A stretch of 64,000 nucleotides of DNA from Streptomyces cinnamoneus. Its GTDB lineage: Bacteria > Actinomycetota > Actinomycetes > Streptomycetales > Streptomycetaceae. Shown in pieces: positions 9,579-17,878 of the stretch. A model generated the notes under the pieces. It ran no database searches and was not told the DNA's origin. It saw only the letters and a list, made by a program, of their open reading frames with translations. The position numbers and the translations under genes were made by a program. Location of the stretch: NCBI RefSeq assembly GCF_002939475.1, contig NZ_PKFQ01000001.1, positions 1,984,001 to 2,048,000 of the forward strand. Direction: 5' to 3'. How positions within the stretch are numbered: position 1 is the stretch's first letter; the number at the start of each line of letters is the position of its first letter.

Positions 9579-10532
9579 GTGTCCGCTGTCGCACCCGACG
9601 GACGCAAGATGCTGCGCTTGGAGGTCCGGAACGCCCAGACCCCCATCGAGCGCAAGCCCGAGTGGATCAAGACCCGCGCCAAGATGGGCCCCGAGTACAA
9701 GGAGCTCCACGGCCTGGTGAAGCGCGAGGGCCTGCACACGGTGTGCCAGGAGGCGGGCTGTCCCAACATCTACGAATGCTGGGAGGACCGCGAGGCCACG
9801 TTCCTCATCGGCGGCGACCAGTGCACCCGGCGCTGCGACTTCTGCCAGATCGACACCGGCAAGCCCCAGGCCCTGGACCGCGACGAGCCGCGCCGCGTCG
9901 GCGAGTCCGTCGTCGCGATGGACCTGAACTACGCCACGATCACCGGCGTCGCGCGCGACGACCTGCCGGACGGCGGCGCCTGGCTGTACGCCGAGACCGT
10001 GCGCCAGATCCACGAGCAGACCGCCGGCCGCGAGGGCGGCCGCACCAAGGTCGAGCTGCTCGCCCCCGACTTCAACGCGGTCCCCGAGCTGCTCGAAGAG
10101 GTCTTCGCCTCCCGCCCGGAGGTCTTCGCCCACAACGTCGAGACGGTGCCGCGGATCTTCAAGCGGATCCGCCCCGGTTTCCGTTACGAGCGTTCCCTCG
10201 ACGTCATCACCCAGGCCCGCGCGTACGGCCTGGTGACCAAGTCGAACCTGATCCTCGGCATGGGCGAGACCCGCGAGGAGATCAGCGAGGCGCTCCAGCA
10301 CCTGCACGACGCGGGCTGCGAGCTGATCACCATCACCCAGTACCTGCGGCCGAGCGTGCGCCACCACCCGGTGGAGCGCTGGGTGAAGCCGCAGGAGTTC
10401 GTCGAGCTGAAGGAGGAGGCGGAGGAGATCGGCTACGCCGGTGTCATGTCCGGCCCCCTGGTCCGCTCGTCGTACCGGGCCGGCCGCCTCTACCAGCAGG
10501 CGATGGACCGACGGAGCCAGGCGGCCGTGTAG
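9579..10532 (+). CDS. lipA: Lipoyl synthase (radical SAM)
   Basis: 317 residues. LipA inserts two sulfur atoms into protein-bound octanoate. The auxiliary cluster cysteines are C56, C61 and C67 ([13 protein letters not shown]), and the radical-SAM CxxxCxxC is C82/C86/C89 (CTRRCDFC). The C-terminal RSSYRAG serine motif is present. The start is GTG 9579. It lies behind lipB on the same strand; two MluI-type ACGCGT palindromes occupy the gap between them, so a separate promoter is possible. A strong terminator follows. Confidence 0.97.
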   Translation: MSAVAPDGRKMLRLEVRNAQTPIERKPEWIKTRAKMGPEYKELHGLVKREGLHTVCQEAGCPNIYECWEDREATFLIGGDQCTRRCDFCQIDTGKPQALDRDEPRRVGESVVAMDLNYATITGVARDDLPDGGAWLYAETVRQIHEQTAGREGGRTKVELLAPDFNAVPELLEEVFASRPEVFAHNVETVPRIFKRIRPGFRYERSLDVITQARAYGLVTKSNLILGMGETREEISEALQHLHDAGCELITITQYLRPSVRHHPVERWVKPQEFVELKEEAEEIGYAGVMSGPLVRSSYRAGRLYQQAMDRRSQAAV

Positions 10533-10557
10533 GCCCCGCTCCGCCCCCCGTGCCGTC

Positions 10558-10608
10558 GACGCGGCCCGCACCTCTCACCCGGATCCGGGAGATGGTACGG
10601 GCCGCGTC
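10558..10608. terminator. Terminator after lipA
   Basis: The outer 11-bp perfect stem GACGCGGCCCG/CGGGCCGCGTC (10558-10568 with 10598-10608) encloses an inner near-palindrome around CCCGGATCCGGG. It lies 25 bp after the lipA stop. Confidence 0.7.
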
Positions 10609-10624
10609 AACGTTTCATAGGCGT

Positions 10625-10653
10625 TTGACCAACTAGTCATGCGTTGGTAACAC
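10625..10653 (+). promoter_or_regulatory. Candidate housekeeping-type promoter
   Basis: TTGACC at 10625-10630, a 17-bp spacer, then TAACAC at 10648-10653. It lies about 80 bp before the next small gene and just after the lipA terminator. The match to the -35/-10 pattern is seen; use in vivo is inferred. Confidence 0.45.
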
Positions 10654-10735
10654 CGTTCAGTAACGATGGAAGCACGCACAGCAGTACGACACCCTCCACG
10701 CCTCGAATTCTTTCCGCTCCCGAGGGGATACCGAC

Positions 10736-10996
10736 ATGCAGGCCGCGCCCGGTAACGCAGTCTTCGCGAACGCCACACGCGCGTCTTCCGCTCCGCCTTC
10801 CACGCTCACCGTCAGGCCCCCGTCGTTCACCGGGGCCCTGCGCGCCCTGGAGGAACTGCTGATGCGCGGCGGTCAGCGCACGGCCCGCCGGAACGCCTGG
10901 ACGGCGGTGCTGGAGGACCGCCGCCGCGCCAAGGACCGCCGCGAGGCCCAGCACGTCCTGGAGGCCGTGGCGGCCCCCGGTCCGCAAGCCACGTAA
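10736..10996 (+). CDS. Small conserved-type hypothetical protein
   Basis: 86 residues, start ATG 10736 with GAGGGG about 8 nt upstream. The first 30 residues are Ala/Ser/Pro/Thr-rich. The rest is a single basic, helix-forming stretch (LRALEELLMRGGQRTARRNAW, then RRRAKDRREAQHVLEA), possibly coiled coil. There is no signal peptide or membrane segment. I do not recognise a domain. It ends only 10 bp before the DUF4191 gene, so the two could share a transcript. The good RBS, the promoter-like sequence upstream and the clean fit between neighbours support it as real. Confidence 0.6.
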   Translation: MQAAPGNAVFANATRASSAPPSTLTVRPPSFTGALRALEELLMRGGQRTARRNAWTAVLEDRRRAKDRREAQHVLEAVAAPGPQAT

Positions 10997-11006
10997 ACTT
11001 CGGCGT

Positions 11007-11690
11007 ATGGCGAGGAAGGAAACATCCGAGAACCCCGGGCGACTGCAGCAGATCGCCCTGACCTACAAGATGACCAAGAAGGTCGACTCGAAGGTCGGTC
11101 TTGTCGTCGCGGCTGTGGGCATGGTCACCTTCGGTGTACTCCTTGCCATCGGCTTCTGGATCGATCACCCGGTCTACCTGGGCATTCTGGGCTTCCTGCT
11201 GGCATTCCTCGGTATGGCGATCGTCTTCGGGCGACGTGCCGAGCGCGCTGCCTTCGGGCAGATGGAGGGCCAGCCGGGAGCGGCCGCCGCGGTGCTGGAG
11301 AACATCCGGCGCGGCGGCTGGACGACGACGCCCGCGGTCGCGATGAACCGCAACCAGGACGTCGTCCACCGGTCCGTCGGCAAGGCGGGCATCGTGCTGG
11401 TCGGCGAGGGCAACCCGAACCGGGTGAAGGCCCTGCTGGCGGCCGAGAAGAAGCGCATGGCGCGCATCGTCGCGGACGTGCCGGTGCACGACATCGTGGT
11501 GGGTGACGGCGAGGGCCAGGTGCCGCTGAAGAAGCTGCACACCACGCTGCTGAAGCTGCCGCGGGTCCTGCCGGGCGCCCAGGTGACGGCCGTGAACGAC
11601 CGTCTGCGGGCGCTGGGCGACCTGATGAGCAACATGCCGATCCCCAAGGGGCCGATGCCCAAGGGCATGCGCATGCCGAAGGGCCGCTGA
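11007..11690 (+). CDS. DUF4191 membrane protein
   Basis: 227 residues. Two adjacent transmembrane helices lie at about residues 30-75 (VGLVVAAVGMVTFGVLLAI and YLGILGFLLAFLGMAIVF), followed by RRAERAAFGQMEGQPGAA, a stretch characteristic of DUF4191, and a cytoplasmic domain. The C-terminus is rich in Met/Pro/Lys/Gly (IPKGPMPKGMRMPKG), a short repeat-like tail. Function is unknown; in actinobacteria the gene is a regular neighbour of lipA and glnA. A TAAACT -10-like element at 10994-10999, 7 nt before the ATG, suggests a leaderless start. It ends at a very strong terminator. Confidence 0.88.
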   Translation: MARKETSENPGRLQQIALTYKMTKKVDSKVGLVVAAVGMVTFGVLLAIGFWIDHPVYLGILGFLLAFLGMAIVFGRRAERAAFGQMEGQPGAAAAVLENIRRGGWTTTPAVAMNRNQDVVHRSVGKAGIVLVGEGNPNRVKALLAAEKKRMARIVADVPVHDIVVGDGEGQVPLKKLHTTLLKLPRVLPGAQVTAVNDRLRALGDLMSNMPIPKGPMPKGMRMPKGR

Positions 11691-11711
11691 CGCGTCACGG
11701 CACCCGAACGA

Positions 11712-11755
11712 AACGGAAGGCGGGCCGGAACGAGAGTTCCGGCCCGCCTTCCGTT
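11712..11755. terminator. Strong bidirectional terminator
   Basis: A perfect 20-bp stem (11712-11731 with 11736-11755) closes a GAGA tetraloop. It lies between the convergent DUF4191 and RDD genes, 21 bp after the DUF4191 stop, and is one of the longest perfect hairpins in the window. Confidence 0.85.
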
Positions 11756-11861
11756 GTCGCCTCGGTCCCGGCTCGTGGGCCGTCCGTCCTGCCTCTCGGG
11801 CGGGGGCCGGTCTGCGGCTGGACGGTCAGGGGAGTTGAGCGGGGGGGGATCCGAGCTTTGG

Positions 11862-11972
11862 CCGGCCCGGGCGGCTGGATCGACACCCGGTCGGCGGACG
11901 GCCAGAGCCACACCAGGCCGGCGGGGCGGCTGGAGCCCCACCAGACCGGCGGACGGCTAGATCCGCACCTGG
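11862..11972. repeat. Four imperfect tandem repeats of about 25-31 bp
   Basis: Units begin CCGG at 11862, 11887, 11918 and 11946 and share a core like GGCGGACGGCTGGA followed by a C-rich half with CCAC. The last unit runs into the 3' end of the RDD gene (stop at 11957). The spacing is irregular, so this is a degenerate array rather than a clean minisatellite. Confidence 0.55.
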
Positions 11973-12424
11973 ACGGAGCGGGTGAGCCGGTCGTGCAGTC
12001 CGCGGGTGTCACGGTCCCAGACGACCGCGGGCACGACGAGGACGATCAGCAGGCTACGGAGCAGGACCCGCGGCAAGGACAGCCGCCCGCCCCCCTCGGC
12101 GGCCACACGCAGGCCGAGCAGCCGCTTGCCGGGGGTGCAGCCGACCGTGCCGACCGTGAGCACGCTGAGCACGAAGAAGATCAGCACGGCCCAGTTGCCG
12201 GCCCGCTGGGGCTCGCCGCCGGCGAGGAGGCCGTATGCGATGAGCATGCACAGCGCCCAGTCCACGAGGAGGGCCACGACCCGCCGCCCGACCGGGGCGA
12301 TCGAGCCCGGGCCGCTCTGGGGCAGCCCCAGGCGTTCACCCTGGTGGCCGAATTCGACGCCCATGTCCTCGGCCGCCGCGCGGGGGCCGGAGAGCCATGA
12401 GCCGATTGCTTGCCTGTTGTCCAC
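11957..12424 (-). CDS. RDD family membrane protein
   Basis: 155 residues from GTG 12424. The RDD signature is visible: an arginine in APVGRRVVALLVDWAL with the aspartate in the first membrane helix, two or three hydrophobic segments, and the typical ending RDTRGLHDRLTRS. RDD proteins are small membrane proteins of mostly unknown role, some acting as ion exchangers. The alternative start ATG at MGVEFGHQ would shorten it. It is divergent from glnA and shares a 295-bp upstream region that holds the GlnR-like operator. Confidence 0.85.
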   Translation of the reverse strand: MDNRQAIGSWLSGPRAAAEDMGVEFGHQGERLGLPQSGPGSIAPVGRRVVALLVDWALCMLIAYGLLAGGEPQRAGNWAVLIFFVLSVLTVGTVGCTPGKRLLGLRVAAEGGGRLSLPRVLLRSLLIVLVVPAVVWDRDTRGLHDRLTRSVQVRI

Positions 12425-12565
12425 CCGTCCACGGTACTGCGCCCGTATTCGTCCCCCGGATGCCGGGGGCGCGCCCCGCCGGAGGACCGGCCGGAACCCC
12501 CCTGCCGGACCACGGACGCCCCGCCGCGGGAGCACGGACGGCCGAAGAGATCACCTTCGTTCCGG

Positions 12566-12603
12566 TTAACCTCGGCGAAACAAATGGGTCATGCTTGAGA
12601 AAT
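12566..12603 (+). promoter_or_regulatory. Tandem GlnR-type operator upstream of glnA
   Basis: Two a/b boxes follow the known actinobacterial GlnR pattern gTnAc-n6-GaAAc. The first is TTAAC (12566-12570), six bases, GAAAC (12577-12581). After six more bases comes GTCAT (12588-12592), six bases, GAAAT (12599-12603). The 11-bp periodicity puts all four half-sites on one face of the DNA. GlnR is the known activator of streptomycete glnA under nitrogen limitation; direct binding here is inferred. A TAGGGT -10-like element follows at 12614. Confidence 0.75.
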
Positions 12604-12719
12604 CCCGCCTCTCTAGGGTCGGCCCCAGCGCGTCGCAGCAGCATGTCATCGTGCACCGCGACACGGACGCGCCATCGAAGCAATCCCCGACCGCGTGCGG
12701 CCGGGCTAGGAGGAGTTGG

Positions 12720-14129
12720 ATGTTCCAGAACGCCGACGAGGCCAAGAAGTTCATCTCGGACGAGGACGTCAAGTTCGTCGACGTCCGGTTCTGCGACCTG
12801 CCTGGCGTGATGCAGCACTTCACGATCCCGGCCTCGGCCTTCGACCCGACCGAGGAGCTGGCGTTCGACGGCTCGTCGATCCGCGGCTTCCAGGCCATCC
12901 ACGAGTCGGACATGGCTCTGCGCGCCGACCTCTCCACGGCCCGCATGGACCCGTTCCGCCGGGACAAGACGCTCAACATCAACTTCTTCATCCACGACCC
13001 GATCACGGGTGAGCAGTACAGCCGCGACCCGCGCAACATCGCCAAGAAGGCCGAGGCCTACCTCGCCTCCACGGGCATCGCCGACACGGCGTACTTCGGT
13101 CCCGAGGCCGAGTTCTACGTCTTCGACAGCGTCCGCTTCGAGACCAGCGCGAACCAGTCCTTCTACCACATCGACTCCGAGGCGGGCGCCTGGAACACCG
13201 GTGCGCTGGAGGACAACCGCGGCTACAAGGTCCGCTACAAGGGCGGCTACTTCCCCGCCCCGCCGGTCGACCACTTCGCCGACCTGCGCGCGGAGATCTC
13301 CCTGGAGCTGGACAAGGCCGGCCTGCAGGTCGAGCGCCAGCACCACGAGGTCGGCACGGCCGGCCAGGCGGAGATCAACTACAAGTTCAACACGCTGCTG
13401 GCCGCGGCCGACGACCTGATGCTCTTCAAGTACATCGTGAAGAACGTCGCCTGGCGCAACGGCAAGACCGCCACCTTCATGCCCAAGCCGATCTTCGGTG
13501 ACAACGGCTCCGGCATGCACGTCCACCAGTCGCTGTGGAGCAACGGTGAGCCGCTCTTCTACGACGAGCAGGGCTACGCCGGGCTGTCGGACACCGCCCG
13601 CTACTACATCGGCGGCATCCTCAAGCACGCCCCGTCGCTGCTGGCCTTCACCAACCCGACGGTGAACTCCTACCACCGCCTGGTGCCCGGCTTCGAGGCC
13701 CCGGTCAACCTGGTCTACTCCCAGCGCAACCGCTCGGCCGCCATGCGCATCCCGATCACGGGTGCGAACCCCAAGGCCAAGCGCGTCGAGTTCCGCGCCC
13801 CGGACCCGTCGTCCAACCCCTACCTCGCCTTCTCGGCCCTGCTCCTCGCCGGCCTGGACGGCGTGAAGAACAAGATCGAGCCGGCCGAGCCGATCGACAA
13901 GGACCTCTACGAGCTCGCCCCCGACGAGCACGCGGGCGTCCCCCAGGTCCCCACGTCCCTCCCGGCCGTCCTCGAGGCCCTGGAGGCCGACAACGAGTAC
14001 CTCCAGGCCGGCGGCGTCTTCACGTCCGACCTGATCGAGACCTGGATCGACTACAAGCGCACGAACGAGATCGCCCCGATCCAGCTGCGCCCGCACCCGC
14101 ACGAGTTCGAGATGTACTTCGACATCTAG
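12720..14129 (+). CDS. glnA: Glutamine synthetase type I (GSI-beta)
   Basis: 469 residues, the same length as E. coli GlnA. It makes glutamine from glutamate, ammonia and ATP as a cytosolic dodecamer. The motifs [18 protein letters not shown] (metal site), [10 protein letters not shown] and the ATP-site NRSAAMRIP are present. The adenylylation site DKDLYELAP carries Tyr397, the target of GlnE, whose gene lies 33 kb downstream. The start is ATG 12720 behind AGGAGGAG; an in-frame extension to 12591 runs through the operator and is rejected. The last codons (Tyr-Phe-Asp-Ile-stop) form the left attachment core of the AICE, so the insertion leaves the protein intact but separates the gene from its terminator. 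Confidence 0.98.
   Translation: MFQNADEAKKFISDEDVKFVDVRFCDLPGVMQHFTIPASAFDPTEELAFDGSSIRGFQAIHESDMALRADLSTARMDPFRRDKTLNINFFIHDPITGEQYSRDPRNIAKKAEAYLASTGIADTAYFGPEAEFYVFDSVRFETSANQSFYHIDSEAGAWNTGALEDNRGYKVRYKGGYFPAPPVDHFADLRAEISLELDKAGLQVERQHHEVGTAGQAEINYKFNTLLAAADDLMLFKYIVKNVAWRNGKTATFMPKPIFGDNGSGMHVHQSLWSNGEPLFYDEQGYAGLSDTARYYIGGILKHAPSLLAFTNPTVNSYHRLVPGFEAPVNLVYSQRNRSAAMRIPITGANPKAKRVEFRAPDPSSNPYLAFSALLLAGLDGVKNKIEPAEPIDKDLYELAPDEHAGVPQVPTSLPAVLEALEADNEYLQAGGVFTSDLIETWIDYKRTNEIAPIQLRPHPHEFEMYFDI
14117..14129 (+). repeat. attL core (glnA 3' end)
   Basis: CTTCGACATCTAG, identical to 23922-23934. With one mismatch the match extends to 15 bp (14115-14129). It is the last codons and TAG stop of glnA. 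The repeat brackets a complete integrase-to-regulator module, as expected for the two junctions of an integrated element. Confidence 0.85.
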
Positions 14130-14134
14130 GGAAC

Positions 14135-14145
14135 CCGCAGGTCAG
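14135..14145 (+). repeat. Candidate integrase arm site (right arm of attP)
   Basis: CCGCAGGTCAG lies 5 bp after the left core. Two more copies lie at 23862-23872 and 23893-23903, inside the right end. On a circularised element they would flank the core on both sides. Confidence 0.5.
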
Positions 14146-14178
14146 AGCCGCTCTATGAAGCTCTGGGCCGTACATGGG

Positions 14179-14224
14179 CCGTGGGCCGTGCCTTCCCCGC
14201 TTGGGAGGAGGGCACGGCCCACGG
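14179..14224. terminator. Bidirectional terminator at the AICE left end
   Basis: A perfect 14-bp stem CCGTGGGCCGTGCC/GGCACGGCCCACGG (14179-14192 with 14211-14224) lies between the convergent glnA and int genes. It ends int transcription and may also stop glnA transcripts now that the gene is cut off from its own terminator. Confidence 0.75.
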
Positions 14225-14250
14225 TCGTTGAATGTGCGGTTGCCGATCAG

Positions 14251-15474
14251 CTATGCGGCAAAGGCCGCGTCAATGGCACGGCGGGCGCGCTCGCTGCTGT
14301 TGGGCAGCAGGTGCGTGTACGTGCGGAGCGTGAAGCCCGGGTCTGAGTGGCCCAGGTACTCGGCCAGAGCCTTGACGTTCTCACCCGCATCGAGAAGCAC
14401 CGAGGCGTAGTAATGACGCAGCGCGTGCATCCCATGCTCGCGGGACTCCTTAAAGCGCTCCCCCGGTTGCCGCTCTGGGATAGCCCCGGCGGCGACCAGA
14501 GCAGGCTTCCACAAGTACATGTTGAAGTAGTTCCTGTTCAGCGCCTTGCGTTCACGGGTGTAGAGCAGCAGCGAGGCCGTGACCGGAGGCCCGTCGGGAG
14601 TCTTCCAGGGCAAGGTCACTTCCAGCGGTGGGCGCCGCGTGATGTGCTGCGTGAGGGCGGTCGACGTCACATCGGCAAGTGGTACGTCACGAATCTTGCC
14701 GCCCTTAGGCGGAGCGAAGACCAGTTCCGCGCCGATCATCTTGACCTGGCGCACTACGTGGACGACGCCGCCCAAGAAGTCCACGTCATCAACGGCGAGG
14801 CCGAAGACTTCCCCTTGGCGGAGACCGCAGCCAGCGCCGAGGTCTACGGTTAAGCGGTACTGCTCAGGTAGCCCGAGACGGACCGTACGGACACGTTCGT
14901 GCGACCAGGGCTGCACCTTGCGTCGCTCTACCTTGGGGGCGCGAACGGAGCGCGCGCGACACGGATTTCGAGCAATCAGCCCATCGTCGACCGCAGCCGT
15001 GAACACCGACGAGACGTTCGCGAAGACGACCCGCTGATACGTCGGCGCCATGCCCGAGTCCTGAAGCGCACGCGCCCAGGCCCGGATGTTGCCTGGGGCG
15101 AAGGCGGACATGGAGCGGGAACCCAAGTGCGGGAAGGCGTGAAGCCGGAGCCGGAGTTCCACCGCCTGGCGGGTGGCAGGATCTGTCGTCTGTGAGGCCA
15201 TCCAGTCCGAAGCGAAGTCCCGGAAGGTGATCCGACCAGCTGTCGGGTCAATGTACTGGCCGCGCGCCATGTCAGTCTCGATCGTGGACAACCACGTCTC
15301 GGCCCGCCGCTTCTGCTTGTCGGGGAAGCTCTTGGACTTCTCGGTGCCGTCGGGGCCGACATAGCGGGCTCGATACCGCAGGCCGATGCCGTGACGGTCG
15401 GTCTTGGTCTTGACGGGTTTGCCGCTGGGGCCGGGTTCGGTCTTGTACCAGCGGTCTTGGATGTGTCCGGCCAT
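14251..15474 (-). CDS. int: Tyrosine-recombinase integrase
   Basis: 407 residues from ATG 15474. An N-terminal arm-binding part and SAM-like core-binding domain (about 84-165) precede the catalytic domain with GCGLRQGE (R219), HALRHYYASVLLDAG (H350, R353), LGHSDPGFTLRTYTH (H376 and nucleophile Y386). All catalytic residues are present, so it should be active. It catalyses site-specific insertion and excision between attP and the glnA attB. The ATG overlaps the xis stop (ATGA), so the two are translationally coupled, as in pSAM2. Confidence 0.95.
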   Translation of the reverse strand: MAGHIQDRWYKTEPGPSGKPVKTKTDRHGIGLRYRARYVGPDGTEKSKSFPDKQKRRAETWLSTIETDMARGQYIDPTAGRITFRDFASDWMASQTTDPATRQAVELRLRLHAFPHLGSRSMSAFAPGNIRAWARALQDSGMAPTYQRVVFANVSSVFTAAVDDGLIARNPCRARSVRAPKVERRKVQPWSHERVRTVRLGLPEQYRLTVDLGAGCGLRQGEVFGLAVDDVDFLGGVVHVVRQVKMIGAELVFAPPKGGKIRDVPLADVTSTALTQHITRRPPLEVTLPWKTPDGPPVTASLLLYTRERKALNRNYFNMYLWKPALVAAGAIPERQPGERFKESREHGMHALRHYYASVLLDAGENVKALAEYLGHSDPGFTLRTYTHLLPNSSERARRAIDAAFAA

Positions 15475-15671
15475 CAGACGGCCTCCCCGTTGATGAGGGA
15501 GGTGATCCACACGCGTACGTCCTCGGGGTCGTAGCGCAGGTGGCGGCCGACTCGGAAGCCGCAGGGACCAGTGCGCTTGCGGCGCCACTGGTAGACCGTC
15601 TCCACGGGGACCCCGAGCAGGTCGGCCACGTCGATGGGGGTTAGGTAGCGAGTCGGAAGGAGGCGGCTCAT
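15474..15671 (-). CDS. xis: Excisionase (MerR-like helix-turn-helix)
   Basis: 65 residues, basic. LTPIDVADLLGVPVETVYQWRR is the winged-helix recognition part and GFRVGRHLRYDPEDVRVWI the wing, the standard Xis/HTH_17 layout. It directs the integrase toward excision. It overlaps rep upstream (ATGA at 15668-15671) and int downstream, forming a coupled rep-xis-int unit. Confidence 0.92.
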   Translation of the reverse strand: MSRLLPTRYLTPIDVADLLGVPVETVYQWRRKRTGPCGFRVGRHLRYDPEDVRVWITSLINGEAV

Positions 15672-17056
15672 GCGCCCACCTCCTGGTCACCCAGGTCGTT
15701 CAGTGCTTCGCGGGCGGTTTCGCGATTCAGCTGGAGGCTGCGGGCAATGGTGGCTGCGAGGGCGGATTCGCCGGGGGTGTGGCCGTGTCCGGCGTACTGC
15801 CAGTCGGCGAGGAGGAGCACGGTGCCCGGGTCGCGGTCGTCGATGCCGTGGGCTTGGCGTTCTTGGGCTGCTCGGTAGTCGGCACGGGCCTGGCGGAGGG
15901 CGCCGAGGGTGGTCGAGTAGTGGCGGGACTTGCTGGAGAAGTGGCCTCGGAAGCCGAGCATGTGGGCCCACGCCCACAGCCGACGGTCGGGGTAGAGCGG
16001 GTCGAGCGTCCAGCATGCGGCGATCAGGTGGCGGGCGTGGTCCGGGACGCCGTGGCGGTCGAGTTCGGCGAGTTCACCGATCCGGCGGTCGAGGGTGCCG
16101 GTGCTCTCCGCCGATTTGGTGGCGTACTTGGCCACGTAGGAGGCGACGGCCTGTTCCGTGATGTCGGAGCCGTCGCCGAACGCTTTGACCGGGCGGACAT
16201 CGAGCTGGGTGCCCCAGCGGAACGTGCGGGCCGGTTGGTCGTCGGCGGCCGGGACGGAGACGGAGGTGTACGGGTGCTGTGCGGCGGCGCGGATCGCGTC
16301 GGTCAGCAGGTCGACGCTCGCCCAGGACGGTGGCGGGCTCTGGGGCCCGTCGGGTCCGTCGAGGCGGATCACGGCGTGAAAGTGGATGGCGCCGCGCTTT
16401 TGGAACTCGGCGACCTTACCGAAGGAAACCCGAAGGAACTCACGGGACTCGCGCTGCGTGAGTCCGGCGCGTCGGGCGATCTCGCGGCGGAGCCGGGTGG
16501 TGAAGCGCTGCCACAGTTCGCCCGCGTGGTTGTTGAAGAGCACCGTGCCCGCGTAGTCGTACGTCTCCGGGGCGAGGGCGGTAGCGAGGGCCGGGTCGTC
16601 TGAGGCGTGGCGGGTGCCGCAGCGGCAGGTGCCGTGGTGGGGTCGGTTGTGGACGGGGCCGAAGGAGGGGGCGGTGAGGGTGGCGAAGACGCGGGGGTGG
16701 TCGCGGACGGTGGTGGGGATGTCGCGGCGGTCGTCTCCGGCGAGCCCGGCACGGATGAGGTGGTAGGTGTCTCCGGCGTAGGTCCAGGCGCAGGAGGGGC
16801 AGCGGGAGGCACGGCGGTTGCCGCAGGCGACCCGGAGCCGTCCGCCCGGCTCACCATCGGTCGTGTAGTGGTGCAGGGTCTCGCCGGTTACGCGGTCTTG
16901 GGTGATAGCCCAGCCTCGGAGGTGGATGGGGTCGGCGCAGCCTCCTGTGCGGCGGACCTGCTCCTGCCAACGGTCGAAGCCGGGTGCCCCGGCCACCCTG
17001 AGCAGGTCGCCCAGGGTGATCGGGTCCAGGCCCGCGAAGGTCGCGGTGTCGGTCAA
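15668..17056 (-). CDS. Replication initiator, RepSA-like
   Basis: 462 residues, close to the pSAM2 RepSA length of about 460. Cysteines suggesting zinc binding (CPSCAW at 86-91, CRCGTRH near 145) precede the rolling-circle motifs: HFH at 225-227 in RGAIHFHAVIRLDG (metal-binding HUH-type motif) and SYVAKYATK at about 306-314 (candidate catalytic tyrosine). It should nick the double-strand origin of the excised circle. The start TTG 17056 is chosen because GGAGGA sits 6 nt upstream; the start overlaps the stop of the preceding small gene. An origin is not certain, but the structured right end is a candidate. Confidence 0.9.
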   Translation of the reverse strand: MTDTATFAGLDPITLGDLLRVAGAPGFDRWQEQVRRTGGCADPIHLRGWAITQDRVTGETLHHYTTDGEPGGRLRVACGNRRASRCPSCAWTYAGDTYHLIRAGLAGDDRRDIPTTVRDHPRVFATLTAPSFGPVHNRPHHGTCRCGTRHASDDPALATALAPETYDYAGTVLFNNHAGELWQRFTTRLRREIARRAGLTQRESREFLRVSFGKVAEFQKRGAIHFHAVIRLDGPDGPQSPPPSWASVDLLTDAIRAAAQHPYTSVSVPAADDQPARTFRWGTQLDVRPVKAFGDGSDITEQAVASYVAKYATKSAESTGTLDRRIGELAELDRHGVPDHARHLIAACWTLDPLYPDRRLWAWAHMLGFRGHFSSKSRHYSTTLGALRQARADYRAAQERQAHGIDDRDPGTVLLLADWQYAGHGHTPGESALAATIARSLQLNRETAREALNDLGDQEVGA

Positions 17057-17232
17057 CGGTTGTCCTCCTTCCGGGTGTGGGCGTCGATCCACGCCTCGGC
17101 GCAGACCTTGTGGACGGGCTTGCCTCGGTCCGAGCGCAGGGGGGTGGGCTTCCCGCAGCACACGCACGGTTTGTCACCGGAGTGGTCGAAATGCTTGTGG
17201 TCGCGCCAGTCGAGGAAGGCCACGGCAGTCAC
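17053..17232 (-). CDS. Small zinc-ribbon-like AICE protein
   Basis: 59 residues from GTG 17232. CVCCGKPTPLRSDRGKPVHKVC has CxxC plus a distant His/Cys, a likely zinc knuckle. The start overlaps the MazG-like stop (GTGA) and the stop overlaps the rep start, so it sits in a translationally coupled chain. Proteins of this kind recur in streptomycete AICEs next to rep; the function is unknown. Confidence 0.65.
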   Translation of the reverse strand: MTAVAFLDWRDHKHFDHSGDKPCVCCGKPTPLRSDRGKPVHKVCAEAWIDAHTRKEDNR

Positions 17233-17597
17233 CAGCCCCCGGAGTGATTGCCGAGCGTGGAAGGGCTGACCCGCTCGCGGCGGGTGCGTATCGCAGTGTC
17301 GAAGAAGGCGGCCGGATCTTCGGTGAAGGCGCATAAAGCGACCAGTGCGGTCAGGGCCACATCACACAGTTCGGTGGCGACGTCCTCTCGGGTGTGAGTG
17401 ATGCCCTTGCGGGGGTTCTGGCCCCGCAGCCCTATGTAGGCCTGCGCTGCTTCCCCTGCTTCCTCGGTGAGCTTGAGAAGCCGCAGCGCGATTTCTTCCG
17501 GTCCGGTGCCGTTGTGGGAGTCGAGCCACATGACCAGGGCAAGCACGTGGTGCCACGGCATACCGGGCCAGTCGTGGGTGGGAGGCAGGTCAGCCAC
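17229..17597 (-). CDS. MazG-like nucleotide pyrophosphohydrolase
   Basis: 122 residues from GTG 17597. EEIALRLLKLTEEAGEAAQA (ExxxE helix) and EDVATELCDVALTALVA (ExxD helix) are the metal-binding helices of the MazG/all-alpha NTP pyrophosphatase fold. Such enzymes hydrolyse (d)NTPs to monophosphates. No role for them in AICE transfer is established; house-cleaning, or counteracting host or phage responses, are possibilities. It is coupled to the next gene by a GTGA overlap. Confidence 0.75.
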   Translation of the reverse strand: MADLPPTHDWPGMPWHHVLALVMWLDSHNGTGPEEIALRLLKLTEEAGEAAQAYIGLRGQNPRKGITHTREDVATELCDVALTALVALCAFTEDPAAFFDTAIRTRRERVSPSTLGNHSGGW

Positions 17598-17603
17598 TTC
17601 AGC

Positions 17604-17789
17604 TCACCTCCCGGCCGCAACGAGGACGGGCCTGATCTTGCTGGTGCCGGTGCCACGGCAGGCGGGGCACGTGGCGGTGATGGTCTCCCGGTGCCCGGTC
17701 GGGGTGGTTCGGCCGGTGGTGACGGCTACGGCGGGGAACCCGTCGCAGTGAGAGCACGGCCGGGATAAAGCATGGGTGTGCTGAGGCAT
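17604..17789 (-). CDS. Small zinc-finger protein of the AICE
   Basis: 61 residues. Two paired cysteine motifs, CSHCDG and CPACRGTG, resemble half of a DnaJ-type zinc finger. The start is ATG 17789 with GGGA upstream. It ends 6 bp before the MazG-like start. Function unknown; it is part of the transfer/replication operon by position. Confidence 0.65.
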   Translation of the reverse strand: MPQHTHALSRPCSHCDGFPAVAVTTGRTTPTGHRETITATCPACRGTGTSKIRPVLVAAGR

Positions 17790-17831
17790 GATGGGGATCT
17801 CCCTTTGCTGATTGGTGAAGGGGGCTTGGGT

Positions 17832-17873
17832 CCTCGGGGCGGCGGATACTTGGCGGTAGAGGCCGCCCCGGGG
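17832..17873 (-). terminator. Intercistronic hairpin in the AICE operon
   Basis: CGGGGCGGC/GCCGCCCCG, a perfect 9-bp stem extended by wobble pairs to about 12 bp, lies between the SpdD-like gene and the zinc-finger gene. There is no U-run, so it may attenuate or protect RNA rather than fully terminate. Confidence 0.4.
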
Positions 17874-17878
17874 ACTGT

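Noticed and set aside
12591-12719. N-terminal extension of glnA
   Set aside because: It would start inside the GlnR-like operator; AGGAGGAG directly precedes ATG 12720, and the 469-residue product aligns in length with known GlnA.
14117-14250. tRNA gene as the AICE target
   Set aside because: No cloverleaf or T-loop sequence is seen; the repeated core is the glnA coding end.
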